A stretch of 55,246 nt of DNA from Rikenellaceae bacterium (GCA_900771005.1 CAAGMI010000015.1:1-55246); one strand, 5' to 3'. Numbered from the stretch's first letter, positions 24,232 through 33,510 are shown. Notes: generated by a model not told the origin, from the sequence alone. Program-made: numbers and translations.

Positions 24232-25896
24232 ATGGCATTAAAACATATAGTACCGATAGACCTTGGAGACTTGGAGTTGCAAAATGCTAAGATGCAGACT
24301 ACGCCTACGACGAGTCTGCCAGCTGCGTCAACCAAGACTGGTCAGTTCCGATTTGATTCTACAGCCAAGCGAATGAAATATTCGGATGGTACTAATTGGA
24401 TTGACCTTGTAGCGCCATCTTGGGATAACATTATTGGCAAGCCTAGTTTTGGCAGTTTAGCCCTAAAGGACGGAATTGCATACAATGACCTTACCACAAA
24501 GCCGACATCTGAGCAGATTCAAGCTCTTGTAGGAGACTATGTGACTACATTCAGCGGACAGACAGGTGCAATCACCGTTCGAGGCTCTCTTACGGCAAAT
24601 GGTAGCGTAAACCTTGCGATGAGCGGCAAACAGTTGCAAGCGTCTATTGTCGGTCTCGGAACTGCGGCATACAAGGCTGATACATATTTCGTGGCTGCAA
24701 ACACAGCTATTACTGGTGCTACAAAGTGCAAGATTACATACGATTCAAAAGGTCTTGTTACTGGCGGTGCAGATTTGTCAGCAAGTGACATCCCTAACCT
24801 CTCGGCTACAAAGATTACAAGCGGCACACTATCGTTTGACCGTCTGCCTTCGATGTATTGGGCAAATGTGGCTGTTTCTAGTTCGTCAAGCAATCAAACA
24901 GAGCCTTACTTTAAGAGCATAACAATCGGTAACGGCACAAAGGGCGTAAAGATTGAGTACGATGCAACTAACGACTGCTTGAAAATTAATGGTGGTCTAT
25001 ACTCGACAGATTTTGTTTCTGCATATGGCTACAATAGTGGTGGCGGTGGATCAAGCGAAGGAGGTGGAGCGAGACTTGATTCTTGGAGCGAATATGATGC
25101 TACAAAGGCAACATGGTATCTTTCTGCTGGACTTGGCTATGACTTGTACTTGAAGGCAAATACTGCAAGTTCAAGTATCACAAACCTCACGACAAGGCTC
25201 TCGACCATCGAATCATATTTCGCAGTTCCAGATGCAGACGATGTACTTAACAAGTTCCAAGAGATTGTAACATTCCTTGGCGGATATAGCGAGAGCAGCA
25301 CTCTTGCTGGCGCACTTGGAGATAAGGTAAGCGCAAGTGACCTCAAGACTCTTACGTTCAAGCTAGGTACAACAGCGAAGGTTACATATGACACTACATC
25401 GGCTGCTTCGGTTGCTTTCAGCGGAAGCTCAACTGCTGGCAAGAAGGTGTCAATTACAGAATCAAGCGGCACATTCACATTCGCTTTGACAGATACTTAC
25501 GCTGGCGGTACTGCCGTTACTCTCAACGGCACAAGCAAGGCTTCGTCTACAGCTTCGTTCTACGCACCAACGGCAAGCGGAACAGCGGGTCAGTTGTTGG
25601 TATCGGGAGGCGCGAATACAGCACCATCTTGGTCAAGCACATTCACAACAAGCACAATTGCAAGAGTGTTCCGTACGGCAATTACTGGCGATGGTTCGAC
25701 AACTGAATTTACAGTTACTCACAATTTTGCTCTCGGAACAACAATTGACAAGTACTCGGCTCACGTTCAAGTGTACGATGCAAGCGGAAACATGGTAATG
25801 ACAGATGTTCAAGCAGCTGGCACAAGTTCTTGCAAGATTGGATTCGCAGCAGCACCAACAAGCGGAACAAAGTATTATGTTGTAGTAGTTGCATAA
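24232..25896 (+). CDS. Tail fibre protein
   Basis: 554 residues, low-complexity beta-rich composition (S, T, G, A). N-terminal virion-attachment region with TGQFRFDSTAKRMKYSDGTN, followed by phage-tail repeat-like segments (ITGATKCKITYDSKGLVTGG, ASDIPNLSATKITSGTL). The C-terminal ~75 residues form a beta domain (AITGDGSTTEFTVTHNFALG) that may bind the receptor. AT-richer than the head genes, as is usual for exchanged host-range genes. Confidence 0.78.
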   Translation: MALKHIVPIDLGDLELQNAKMQTTPTTSLPAASTKTGQFRFDSTAKRMKYSDGTNWIDLVAPSWDNIIGKPSFGSLALKDGIAYNDLTTKPTSEQIQALVGDYVTTFSGQTGAITVRGSLTANGSVNLAMSGKQLQASIVGLGTAAYKADTYFVAANTAITGATKCKITYDSKGLVTGGADLSASDIPNLSATKITSGTLSFDRLPSMYWANVAVSSSSSNQTEPYFKSITIGNGTKGVKIEYDATNDCLKINGGLYSTDFVSAYGYNSGGGGSSEGGGARLDSWSEYDATKATWYLSAGLGYDLYLKANTASSSITNLTTRLSTIESYFAVPDADDVLNKFQEIVTFLGGYSESSTLAGALGDKVSASDLKTLTFKLGTTAKVTYDTTSAASVAFSGSSTAGKKVSITESSGTFTFALTDTYAGGTAVTLNGTSKASSTASFYAPTASGTAGQLLVSGGANTAPSWSSTFTTSTIARVFRTAITGDGSTTEFTVTHNFALGTTIDKYSAHVQVYDASGNMVMTDVQAAGTSSCKIGFAAAPTSGTKYYVVVVA

Positions 25897-25909
25897 CAAA
25901 TAATCGAAC

Positions 25910-28030
25910 ATGAAATATCTAGGCACAACGTCCGTTGAGATGGACGCAGTAACAAAGAAATATGTAGATGATGCTTCATCCAAAGGCAATACAGCCTACG
26001 GATGGGGCAATCATGCTTCTGCTGGGTATGTGAAATCTAGTGGTGTTACATCTATCACTATAAAGAATGGCACAGGAATAACTGGTGGTAGCAATACTGC
26101 AACCACAACTACTGGTACATATACAATTGGTTTGACTACTGCAATACAGACGGACATTGCAAATGGTGCTACTGCATACGGATGGGGCAACCACGCAAAC
26201 GCAGGATATCTCAAGACTCACCAAGACATCAGCGGAAAGTTCAACGTAAGCGGTGGAACATTCACTGGCGCAATCACATTGAAGAATGACTTGTATTATA
26301 CTGCTAGCAACTTTGGTCTTGACTGCGCGAACTCCGATATTATCCGTGTAAATTCTTTGTATACTGCTGATACAGCTGACAACACATCGGAGGGTATACA
26401 TTTCTATCGTGACGCGACACATTGGGATACACTTACTGCAAATGGCGGCAATCTGTATTTCATGCCTAACGATGTGCTTGCTGGTACAGCATTTTCAAGC
26501 GCAAAGAAAGTTGTCCTTGACGATGATAACAGATTGACAAATGCTCGTAACGCTGCTGATGTATATGCTTGGGCGAAGGCTGCAACAAAGCCTACATATA
26601 ATTGGGGTGAGATTACAAATAGCGGTGCAGAAAATATAGCAGAAGGTTCTAGTGATGTAACTGACAATACAGAAATACTCACATCTTATGCAAGCAATAA
26701 TGGCTTTGCCGACACAAATGGAAAGGGTATTGTCTATCGTAGGGATGCTATTAAGATGTTTAACTACATCAAAGGGAAACTGCCATCATGGGCAACAAAA
26801 TCAAGCCTTGCTGCAAGTGATGTACCTACACTTAACCAAAACACAACTGGTAATGCAGCTACAGCAAGCGCATTATCTGCATTAAGTTCAAACGATACTG
26901 CGAGTTCTAATGATACATGGAGAAAAGTTTGGATATCTTATGCTGATGGTGTAACTGGCAGACCTGCTCTCGATGGAACTTTTGCATTTCAGACTAGTAC
27001 TAGTCTATTACGCACTGGTAAAGGTATAGTACTTGGCAGAAGAAGAGATGGCGTTTTGACATATACAATTGATTCAGCAGCCGATTCTACAACAGAAGAT
27101 GGTGGTCACACTTTACGTATTGCAAATTCAAGTGGTGGTGGAACAGCATATATTGACTTAGTTTATCAAAAGCTTGTAACTAACTGTAATGTCGGTATCG
27201 GCACATCTTCGCCATCGGCTAAATTAGATGTTAATGGAAGCGCAAATATAAGCGGAAATTTGACTATTGCCAATAATAGGCAGTTCATTTTTAATACTTC
27301 AGATGGAGGTACTCTGTCAATGGTAGAGGTGACATCTGGAAATACTGGTTTTTTTGGATATTCTTTAGCATCAAATAATCTCACTGGTGTGTATGAGGCT
27401 GGTACAATGAAATTCCGTACAGGTACTTCACATACTGAAAGAATGTGTATTACAAGTGGAGGCAACGTAGGAATTGGCACAACAAACCCGAGCGCAAAAC
27501 TACATGTTGCAAGCGGTGACGCTGGAATTGTTCGATTGTTTAGAACAAACAGCGGTGGAGCTTTCATTGATTATTACAATAATAACCAAAGCTCTAAATT
27601 TTGGAGAGTTGGTGCGTCGGCTGAAGATAGGTTCTCGTTCTATGTAGACGGAGCAACCAACGTATTCTACGTTGATAGAAGCGGCAATACAGTAGCCGCT
27701 GGCAATGTAGCAGCATATTCTTCTGCTTCCGATATGCGATTAAAAACCATTACTGATAGCAGCTACGATGCGTTGGGTATTCTCAATTCGCTTAGTACAT
27801 TCAAGTACAAGTGGAATGACCAAGCAAAGAGCATTGCAGACATCTTCAAAGATGATAATGAAGAGCATTTCGGATTGTCGGCACAAGAGATACAGAAGGT
27901 TAGAGGATATCTTGTCAGCAAGGCTATCAATAACGAGTATTATGTATTAAAGAAAGACGAGTTAGTTCCTTTGTTGGTGCGAGCTATCAAGCAGTTGACA
28001 GAGCGTGTAGAGGAACTTGAAAACAAATGA
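25910..28030 (+). CDS. Tail fibre with C-terminal peptidase S74 chaperone domain
   Basis: 706 residues. Two copies of an AYGWGNHAxAGY repeat at residues ~24-36 and ~86-98. Central beta-helical regions, then the intramolecular chaperone of peptidase S74: SASDMRLKTI begins it, followed by FGLSAQEIQKV, and a terminal coiled coil (LVRAIKQLTERVEELENK). In this family the chaperone trimerises the fibre and then cuts itself off at a serine just before the SDxRLK motif. The fibre is the likely receptor-binding or depolymerase-like adhesin. Confidence 0.87.
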   Translation: MKYLGTTSVEMDAVTKKYVDDASSKGNTAYGWGNHASAGYVKSSGVTSITIKNGTGITGGSNTATTTTGTYTIGLTTAIQTDIANGATAYGWGNHANAGYLKTHQDISGKFNVSGGTFTGAITLKNDLYYTASNFGLDCANSDIIRVNSLYTADTADNTSEGIHFYRDATHWDTLTANGGNLYFMPNDVLAGTAFSSAKKVVLDDDNRLTNARNAADVYAWAKAATKPTYNWGEITNSGAENIAEGSSDVTDNTEILTSYASNNGFADTNGKGIVYRRDAIKMFNYIKGKLPSWATKSSLAASDVPTLNQNTTGNAATASALSALSSNDTASSNDTWRKVWISYADGVTGRPALDGTFAFQTSTSLLRTGKGIVLGRRRDGVLTYTIDSAADSTTEDGGHTLRIANSSGGGTAYIDLVYQKLVTNCNVGIGTSSPSAKLDVNGSANISGNLTIANNRQFIFNTSDGGTLSMVEVTSGNTGFFGYSLASNNLTGVYEAGTMKFRTGTSHTERMCITSGGNVGIGTTNPSAKLHVASGDAGIVRLFRTNSGGAFIDYYNNNQSSKFWRVGASAEDRFSFYVDGATNVFYVDRSGNTVAAGNVAAYSSASDMRLKTITDSSYDALGILNSLSTFKYKWNDQAKSIADIFKDDNEEHFGLSAQEIQKVRGYLVSKAINNEYYVLKKDELVPLLVRAIKQLTERVEELENK

Positions 28031-28056
28031 TTGTTGAACTACAAAAATAATAGAAT

Positions 28057-29187
28057 ATGAGCGTAACAAATAATATTGTATCAAAGACTGACTCAACATC
28101 AATTAGCGAGGTAAGTTCTTTGATCGGTGCTGGAACAAATGACCTTGGTACACTTTGCAAGCACGCGAATATCAAGATGTGGGCGCGATATAAGCCAGTA
28201 GTCAATGCTAGTGTAAGCAGTAGCAATGATGGTAAGGGAGGAGACGGCAACTATGGTTTTTCAGTAGTTACCGCATCATCTTTGGATACATTGGTAAGTT
28301 CTTTCGACAACGGCATGAATGGTTGGGCATATGTCAAGCCAAGTGGCGGTGCTTCATCTCCTTATCGTCTTGGAGATTTTAGAGGCTATAACCACAACGT
28401 ATTGCCGCCAATCGGAGACTTTGCTAACGTGACAAGCCACAGCGTTGACACAGAGCTGCAACTGACAGCAATTTCGCAGATTACTGAGGATACAACAGTT
28501 GTACCTCTCTACGATGTGGCAGCAATAAAGGACAGCAGCGGAAATGCTCCTTACTTTGGTGTAGCTATGATTATGAGTGGAGAGACATCTTACAACTATG
28601 TAACCAACAGCGAGAGATTCAATGGCGCGGCATCAATCAAGATTCCAGCGGACTTTTTCCCTTCGAACAAGAACGGAAAGACGGTGACAGTCTACCCAAT
28701 ATTCTCGACTGCGGCAAGAACAAGTGCTAGTGCAAGTCAAGGCACGTCAAAGTTTGCTTTCGTGCCAAATATGAAATCACTTTCTTTTGTGCTGCAAACT
28801 GCTACTGCTGATTTCAACGGTGCTATCCTTGCTACATTCAATACAGCAAAGACCTCCGTATCTGTATCTGGTACTCTTACAAAGAATCGCAATGTTACAG
28901 CGAACAATGTATATATCTATGTCAAGTTCGCCAATAGTGATGATACAACGACACTAAAGAGTGGAGAGTTATCATATCATTTGGTAGACCAGACTTTGAG
29001 TGTTGGAGCATCTGCAAATATTGACTTTAGAGAGTATGGCACATCATCTTCTATAGCACAAGCAAGGAAGAGTGTGGCAATCCCAACATCTATGGCTAAT
29101 AATTGTAAGGTATTGCTTTATGTGGCTGGTAATCTAGTTGCGAAGACAACTGCCGTTGACGCAGAAGGTGGAGGTGGACAACTTTAA
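28057..29187 (+). CDS. Putative tail-associated structural protein
   Basis: 376 residues, beta-rich. Contains LCKHANIKMWARYKPV, a pattern I remember near fibre genes of gut phages, and YVKPSGGASSPYRLGDFRGY. The C-terminus is glycine-rich (EGGGGQL). No enzyme motif. It shares the AT-rich composition of the fibre genes and is probably part of the adsorption apparatus. Confidence 0.6.
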   Translation: MSVTNNIVSKTDSTSISEVSSLIGAGTNDLGTLCKHANIKMWARYKPVVNASVSSSNDGKGGDGNYGFSVVTASSLDTLVSSFDNGMNGWAYVKPSGGASSPYRLGDFRGYNHNVLPPIGDFANVTSHSVDTELQLTAISQITEDTTVVPLYDVAAIKDSSGNAPYFGVAMIMSGETSYNYVTNSERFNGAASIKIPADFFPSNKNGKTVTVYPIFSTAARTSASASQGTSKFAFVPNMKSLSFVLQTATADFNGAILATFNTAKTSVSVSGTLTKNRNVTANNVYIYVKFANSDDTTTLKSGELSYHLVDQTLSVGASANIDFREYGTSSSIAQARKSVAIPTSMANNCKVLLYVAGNLVAKTTAVDAEGGGGQL

Positions 29188-29198
29188 TTCAAAATAAT

Positions 29199-29336
29199 AT
29201 GGACAACGAAATGTTTTATCATAACGAACGGAAAGAGGTGCAAGAAACAAGTGCGCCTCCTTCTGCTCCAAAGAAAGAGGAGAAGCCTTGCTTCTTCGTT
29301 AGAGTGTGGAATTGGATTAAGAATCTTTTTAACTAA
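29199..29336 (+). CDS. 45-aa small protein
   Basis: A short frame tightly packed between two genes (11 and 8 bp gaps). Polar N-terminus with a Pro/Lys region and an aromatic, basic tail (CFFVRVWNWIKNLFN) that could be amphipathic and lie on a membrane. Unknown family. Start context is A-rich as for neighbours. Confidence 0.5.
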   Translation: MDNEMFYHNERKEVQETSAPPSAPKKEEKPCFFVRVWNWIKNLFN

Positions 29337-29344
29337 GTGAGTAT

Positions 29345-29602
29345 ATGTATATCGAAACTAAGAACGGCTACACACACCTTACAGCGCACGAAGGTCGAGT
29401 ATTGAGCAATGAGAGAATCGGAGTTGTGTCAAAGGACATCTACCTTTCGCCAAGTATGAACGCTAACGATTGGAAAGAGGTCAGTGAGTTTGTATTGCTC
29501 ACACCACAAGAGCAGCAGAATCGTCTCAGCGAGTTGGAGAACAAGCTGGCAGAAGCGAAAGCTATGACAGAAGATTTGTCTAATGCGCAAAATCTATTGT
29601 AG
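29345..29602 (+). CDS. 85-aa small tail-region protein
   Basis: N-terminal mixed region with THLTAHEGRVLSNERIG and a C-terminal coiled coil (LSELENKLAEAKAMTEDLSN). No family recognised. Tight spacing to both neighbours suggests co-translation with them. Confidence 0.6.
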   Translation: MYIETKNGYTHLTAHEGRVLSNERIGVVSKDIYLSPSMNANDWKEVSEFVLLTPQEQQNRLSELENKLAEAKAMTEDLSNAQNLL

Positions 29603-29603
29603 T

Positions 29604-29729
29604 ATGGAAAATATAACAAGTCAAATTGGTGGTCTGCTAACTTACATCAACGAGCAGACAAACAGTAATTTCGAGAGATTGGGCGAGGCGGTAAAATTCC
29701 TTGTCGATAATTATAAGTTAAACAATTAA
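29604..29729 (+). CDS. 41-aa small protein
   Basis: Begins 1 bp after the previous stop. Sequence runs MENITSQIGGLLTYINEQTN and is predicted helical. Unknown function; supported by packing between genes and a normal stop 11 bp before the next ATG. Confidence 0.45.
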   Translation: MENITSQIGGLLTYINEQTNSNFERLGEAVKFLVDNYKLNN

Positions 29730-29740
29730 ACCCAAATTAC

Positions 29741-29983
29741 ATGTATTACATTCTTGAGCATCAGGTACGACCAGATGGAGTTGTCAACACATTGGCAGAG
29801 GTTGCACGCACTACATTCACTATGGCATATTCATATTTCTATGACCGCTGTAGCAAGATGAGCGCAAACGAGCAGTTTGTAAGCGTACACGTTATGCTTG
29901 TAGACGATAAGCTTGCTGTCATTGACAAGAAAGACATCGTCACATCTTACGTTGAGCCAACTCCGACTGAGGAAGCTCAGTAA
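29741..29983 (+). CDS. 80-aa unknown protein
   Basis: Soluble alpha/beta protein; FVSVHVMLVDDKLAVIDKKD looks like two strands, and the C-terminus is proline-rich and acidic (EPTPTEEAQ). Last gene before a terminator. No family recognised. Confidence 0.6.
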   Translation: MYYILEHQVRPDGVVNTLAEVARTTFTMAYSYFYDRCSKMSANEQFVSVHVMLVDDKLAVIDKKDIVTSYVEPTPTEEAQ

Positions 29984-29989
29984 TTAACT

Positions 29990-30029
29990 TGGGTGGAGTC
30001 TGCGGACTCTGCCCACAAATCCTTTTTTT
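29990..30029 (+). terminator. Intrinsic terminator
   Basis: Stem tggg..gagtc / gactc..ccca with a TG/TG internal loop and 4-nt apical loop, then a T-run. Confidence 0.8.
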
Positions 30030-30050
30030 GATATTTAAATATAAAAGACT

Positions 30051-30503
30051 ATGGTTACACTAAAGACAGAATCTGCTGTGATGGCTTACAGTATTCTCAA
30101 CACAGCAAAATTGAGAGGCATCGAGAATAATATCAAGTTCGAGTTGGTCAAAATTGTATGCAAGCTCAAACCTGTAGCAACCGCTTTCGAGGCATTCCTC
30201 GAGGATGTACAGACTCGTCTTCGTCCAGAGAATTTCGATGAGATGCAGCAGAAGGCTCAAGATTGGCAGAAGCAGGAGCAAGAGGGTAATGTTACTCTCA
30301 GCGAGGAAGAGCGCATTGCTATCAATAAGTTCTTCAACGACTATGCTGTGAGCGTTAATGCTTGTATCAAGGAAGAGGCTGAAAAGACCGTTGACGTTGA
30401 TTTCAATCTTCTCAGCGAGGATGCGTTCAATGCTCTCGTTGGTGCTAACGAGGACTGGACAATGGAGCATATCGTTACTCTTAACGAGATTATCGCAGAG
30501 TAA
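30051..30503 (+). CDS. 150-aa helical acidic protein
   Basis: Helical, acidic, with the segment LRPENFDEMQQKAQDWQKQE. No membrane segment or known motif. It is bracketed by a terminator on each side, so it may be expressed by read-through or its own weak promoter. Unknown function; candidate tail chaperone or accessory protein. Confidence 0.6.
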   Translation: MVTLKTESAVMAYSILNTAKLRGIENNIKFELVKIVCKLKPVATAFEAFLEDVQTRLRPENFDEMQQKAQDWQKQEQEGNVTLSEEERIAINKFFNDYAVSVNACIKEEAEKTVDVDFNLLSEDAFNALVGANEDWTMEHIVTLNEIIAE

Positions 30504-30532
30504 GATTTCACTCTATTTTCACATAACTATGA

Positions 30533-30559
30533 AGGTAGGTGAACGTACCTGCCTTTTTT
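30533..30559 (+). terminator. Intrinsic terminator
   Basis: aggtaggt (30533-30540) pairs with acctgcct (30547-30554, one G-U), loop gaacgt, then T-run. Confidence 0.75.
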
Positions 30560-30572
30560 ATATACAAGAAAC

Positions 30573-30884
30573 ATGGAAGCATTACAACCAAGTGTAGGAA
30601 CAACTCTCAAAATCTTAGTGCATTTTGAGGTTGAAGGAAAGACAATGGATGATTGCGATTTCAAGTGCGAATTTTACGGCCGAAATCAAAAGTCGGTTGT
30701 CAAGACTAAAGAAGAACATTTGCGTATTGATGAGCATAATTATGTTGCTATCATTGACACGCGAGAGGTAGGAACTGGCTCTATCAAGTGTAAATTGTCG
30801 GTTGGTGTTCCAGACGCGGATTGTCCTAACGGAATACGCAAGGAAGTGGTCAGAGTTCCTGCTAACGTAAATGTACTAGAGTAA
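30573..30884 (+). CDS. 103-aa beta-sandwich-like protein
   Basis: Predicted all-beta, with regular strands (LKILVHFEVEGKTMDDCDFK, then NYVAIIDTREVGTGSIKCKL). Looks like a small Ig-like virion domain. It overlaps the next gene by one base (TAATG). Function inferred only from composition and context. Confidence 0.58.
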   Translation: MEALQPSVGTTLKILVHFEVEGKTMDDCDFKCEFYGRNQKSVVKTKEEHLRIDEHNYVAIIDTREVGTGSIKCKLSVGVPDADCPNGIRKEVVRVPANVNVLE

Positions 30885-31186
30885 TGGGATGTCTGACTGC
30901 TAAAATAGAGCGTAGTGGTGGCATGAGTGCTATGATATCCAACGAAAGGGATATTGTAGCAAATGCCAAGCGTGAAGGTGGCATGAGCGCAGAACTGACA
31001 AGGAAAGAGACTATCAAGGTTAAGAATGAGAAGTTGAACAAAATCCTTGTGCAGTTCGGTTTGATCTGCGCAGCAAGCTATGTAAATAAACTTGGCGTAA
31101 GCAAAGAGCATCTTTGGCTTTTGCCAGAGAATAATTTTGAAGATTCATTCGCCATTATCACAGAAGTGGAGTGGCATATTACATAA
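30884..31186 (+). CDS. 100-aa protein with GGMSA repeats
   Basis: Short repeated motif: IERSGGMSAMISNE and AKREGGMSAELTRK, which likely form a small beta-solenoid start. The C-terminal half is unrelated (LGVSKEHLWLLPE...). Found between Ig-like and BACON-like genes, so a virion-surface or tail role is plausible. Unknown family. Confidence 0.55.
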   Translation: MGCLTAKIERSGGMSAMISNERDIVANAKREGGMSAELTRKETIKVKNEKLNKILVQFGLICAASYVNKLGVSKEHLWLLPENNFEDSFAIITEVEWHIT

Positions 31187-31207
31187 CCTTTTTATTATAA
31201 CTATCAC

Positions 31208-31828
31208 ATGGCTAAAGCAAGTTGGGCGGTTGTCAATCCGTCATCAGGAAGCGGCAATAAGTCAGTCAATGTAAGTTCAAGTGCAGCACATACAGGTAGA
31301 ACTGCAAGACAGACAACATTGACTATTACAGCTGCGAATGTAACACCAAAGTACGTTACCGTAAATCAGGCTGGTAAGCCGGAGTTTACTGAGAATACAA
31401 GTGATACAGCGACTGCTGTACAAGGCGGACAAACCGTAACTATCAGCGGTAAGTCTAATTCGAGCAAACTGACATTTACCCTCGGTACTGGAGATTTGGC
31501 AATCTCTTTGCCATCTACCTATACGGCTGGCGGTTTGTCGGTATCTAATGGTGCTGCAATCACAGGCGACCTCGGTGCAAGCGCAGAATTTGATTGGTCG
31601 ATCTCGTTTACAGTAGCTGCAAATACATCTATCAGCGAAAAGTCAAGACAAATCATCGTAACTGACAACGCCGGTAATACTGATACTTGTCAGTTGACAC
31701 AAGCAGCAGGTGCAGCTACTCTTGAGGTTAAGAAGAATGGTGTTGCAATCACTTCTATCGATATCGATTGGGAAGGCACAGCAGTATCATTTGATGTTGA
31801 GTCTAACACTTCTTGGAGCATTAGCTGA
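31208..31828 (+). CDS. BACON-like beta-domain protein, part 1
   Basis: 206 residues of tandem beta domains of the BACON type: AHTGRTARQTTLTITAANVT and the closing YVTVNQAG strand at the first domain, then a second domain, then the start of a third ending in VESNTSWSIS. BACON domains bind glycans or mucin in Bacteroidetes proteins and occur in crAss-like phage tails. The frame stops in the middle of a BACON-like domain that appears to continue in the next gene. Confidence 0.65.
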   Translation: MAKASWAVVNPSSGSGNKSVNVSSSAAHTGRTARQTTLTITAANVTPKYVTVNQAGKPEFTENTSDTATAVQGGQTVTISGKSNSSKLTFTLGTGDLAISLPSTYTAGGLSVSNGAAITGDLGASAEFDWSISFTVAANTSISEKSRQIIVTDNAGNTDTCQLTQAAGAATLEVKKNGVAITSIDIDWEGTAVSFDVESNTSWSIS

Positions 31829-32514
31829 TGACTAAGACAATTCCTTGGAATAGTGGCGGTGGAAATATTACCCTTACTTACAATGCAAGTGAGGGTAATC
31901 AATCCATCGTGCTTACTTCTGACTCCAATAGTAGTACGTCAGCAAGGAGTCAGTCAATTACGTTCAAGGCAGGGAATGTGACAAAATCTCTGCTTGTAAA
32001 GCAAGAAGGAGTGCAGAAGCAGCAAGGTTCGATTACTGCAATTCCTAACGGATATAGTTCGACATATTCAAGTTACCAGAGTGTCAATAGTTCGTACCCT
32101 ATCACAAGAGCATACACCGACACAAGCAGTACAACGTATTGTACTCTTAACTGTAATACAGGTTCAAGGGCAAGCACTTATCTCTCGTTGAGTTTTGACT
32201 TATCAAGCATTCCAAGCAATGCGGTGATAACATCAGTGAGTTGTAAGTTCAAGGCAAGAGTCGCTTCTACATCTTATATCAATACGGCAGCAGGTCAGTT
32301 GTATGCTAATGATACTGCAAAGGGCAGTTCTGTAAGTTGGAGATCAACATCTACAACAACCGTCTATACTATTACAAATTGCGGCACATGGACGCGAAGC
32401 GAGCTGAACAACCTTTTGTTAAGGCTGACTGCAACGAGAGGTACTAACCAGACTACACGCGCCACTACCATTAACATCTATGGTGCGGAGTTGACGGTGA
32501 ATTATGAGTATTAA
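31828..32514 (+). CDS. BACON-like beta-domain protein, part 2
   Basis: 228 residues; the ATG overlaps the previous stop by one base (TGATG). The first ~60 residues finish a BACON-like domain (NSSTSARSQSITFKAGNVTK, LLVKQEG). The remainder is a different Ser/Thr-rich beta domain (FDLSSIPSNAVITSVSCKFK, RSELNNLLLRLTA) like those in phage adhesins. The pair may make two proteins by coupled re-initiation or be a recently split adhesin. Confidence 0.62.
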   Translation: MTKTIPWNSGGGNITLTYNASEGNQSIVLTSDSNSSTSARSQSITFKAGNVTKSLLVKQEGVQKQQGSITAIPNGYSSTYSSYQSVNSSYPITRAYTDTSSTTYCTLNCNTGSRASTYLSLSFDLSSIPSNAVITSVSCKFKARVASTSYINTAAGQLYANDTAKGSSVSWRSTSTTTVYTITNCGTWTRSELNNLLLRLTATRGTNQTTRATTINIYGAELTVNYEY

Positions 32515-32517
32515 GAA

Positions 32518-32549
32518 ATGAGCGAGGATAATTCTTCGCTCATTTTTTT
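32518..32549 (+). terminator. Intrinsic terminator after fibre/BACON region
   Basis: Perfect 8-bp stem atgagcga / tcgctcat, loop of 10 nt, seven T. Confidence 0.88.
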
Positions 32550-32555
32550 GGGTTC

Positions 32556-32575
32556 ATAAGTGAAAAACGGGAAAG
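32556..32575 (+). promoter_or_regulatory. Upstream activation box D
   Basis: ataagtgaaaaacgggaaag is identical to box C over its first 14 bases. It starts 62 bp before the -7 element at 32618. Confidence 0.55.
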
Positions 32576-32598
32576 AAAAGCAGAGGAGGAAACCAAGG

Positions 32599-32625
32599 TT
32601 ATTATAGATAATAATCCTACCTTTG
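32599..32625 (+). promoter_or_regulatory. Lysis-operon promoter with embedded palindrome
   Basis: -7 element TACCTTTG at 32618-32625; no TTG at -33. A perfect 7-bp palindrome ttattat-ag-ataataa at 32599-32614 fills the spacer, a good place for a repressor to delay lysis. Confidence 0.55.
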
Positions 32626-32650
32626 TAACACAGAACCAAACACAACAGAC

Positions 32651-33064
32651 ATGGACATAGAATTCATCAAGACAATCGCCATAGGGCTCCTCGGAGGAGT
32701 AAGCATCCTGGAGCTCATCTTCTGGAAAGCAGAGCAGAGAAGCCGCAATGCAGCTGCAACATCAGCAGAGGCCGAGGCCAAGCAGAAGAGCATCGACTTA
32801 CAGCAGGATCAGTTCGACTTCCTGCAGAAGAAGCTGACAGACTTCGAACAGAAATACTACGACCTTGTAGAGCGCTACCAGGCAGCACTCCATGAGAAGA
32901 TGGAGCTCGCCGCAAAGATAGCACAGCTCGAACGCAAGGTAGAGCAGCAGAACACTCAGATCTCCGAACTCAAGACGGAGATCGAGACAATGTCTGCCAA
33001 GATCAAGACCAAGAGCACAACAACCAAGAAGGCTGCAACTCCTAAGACTCCGGCAAAGAAATGA
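32651..33064 (+). CDS. Membrane-anchored coiled-coil protein, lysis cassette (possible holin)
   Basis: 137 residues: one N-terminal membrane helix (TIAIGLLGGVSILELIFW, residues ~8-25), a long coiled coil to ~115 and a basic KTPAKK tail. First gene of the lysis operon and coupled by ATGA to the amidase. Position suggests a holin or holin-like protein, though one membrane helix plus a long coiled coil also fits a spanin-type or tail-assembly partner. Confidence 0.62.
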   Translation: MDIEFIKTIAIGLLGGVSILELIFWKAEQRSRNAAATSAEAEAKQKSIDLQQDQFDFLQKKLTDFEQKYYDLVERYQAALHEKMELAAKIAQLERKVEQQNTQISELKTEIETMSAKIKTKSTTTKKAATPKTPAKK

Positions 33065-33510
33065 AGGAACAGAACAAGTGCAGGATAGAGAAGTCCCGTC
33101 GCTTCATCAAGCGCATCGTGGTCCACTGCTCAGCGACACCAGAGGGTAAGCAGTTCTATGCAGCTGACATCGACAGATGGCACAAGGCCAACGGGTGGAA
33201 CGGTATCGGGTACCATTATGTGGTGGATATCAACGGCCGTGTAGAGCTGGGCCGCACTATCCATGTCCAGGGCGCTCATGCGGGCGTATACAACCCGGGG
33301 AGCATCGGTATCTGCTACATAGGAGGCCTCGACAAGGACGGTACGGCCAAGGACACCCGCACACAGGACCAGAAGGAGTCGCTGCAGTGGCTTCTGACGG
33401 AAATGAAGCGTATGTATCCAAATGCTGAGATCGTAGGACACAGGGACCTGCCGGGCGTGGCCAAGGCCTGTCCGTCGTTTGATGCGAAATCGGAATATAA
33501 GAACCTATGA
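33061..33510 (+). CDS. Endolysin: N-acetylmuramoyl-L-alanine amidase
   Basis: 149 residues, Amidase_2/T7-lysozyme type. Zinc ligands by alignment to T7 lysozyme: H22 (VVHCSATP), H127 (GHRD) and C137 (KACPSF); K135 corresponds to the T7 catalytic lysine. Cuts the amide bond between MurNAc and the stem peptide. No signal peptide, so release needs a holin. Overlaps both neighbours by ATGA, forming a tight lysis cassette. Confidence 0.93.
   Translation: MKEQNKCRIEKSRRFIKRIVVHCSATPEGKQFYAADIDRWHKANGWNGIGYHYVVDINGRVELGRTIHVQGAHAGVYNPGSIGICYIGGLDKDGTAKDTRTQDQKESLQWLLTEMKRMYPNAEIVGHRDLPGVAKACPSFDAKSEYKNL

Noticed and set aside
24232..29187. Diversity-generating retroelement in the fibre genes
   Set aside because: No reverse transcriptase and no template/variable repeat pair seen.
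30526..30597. Short frame through the terminator at 30533
   Set aside because: It overlaps a hairpin terminator and the start of a real gene in another frame.
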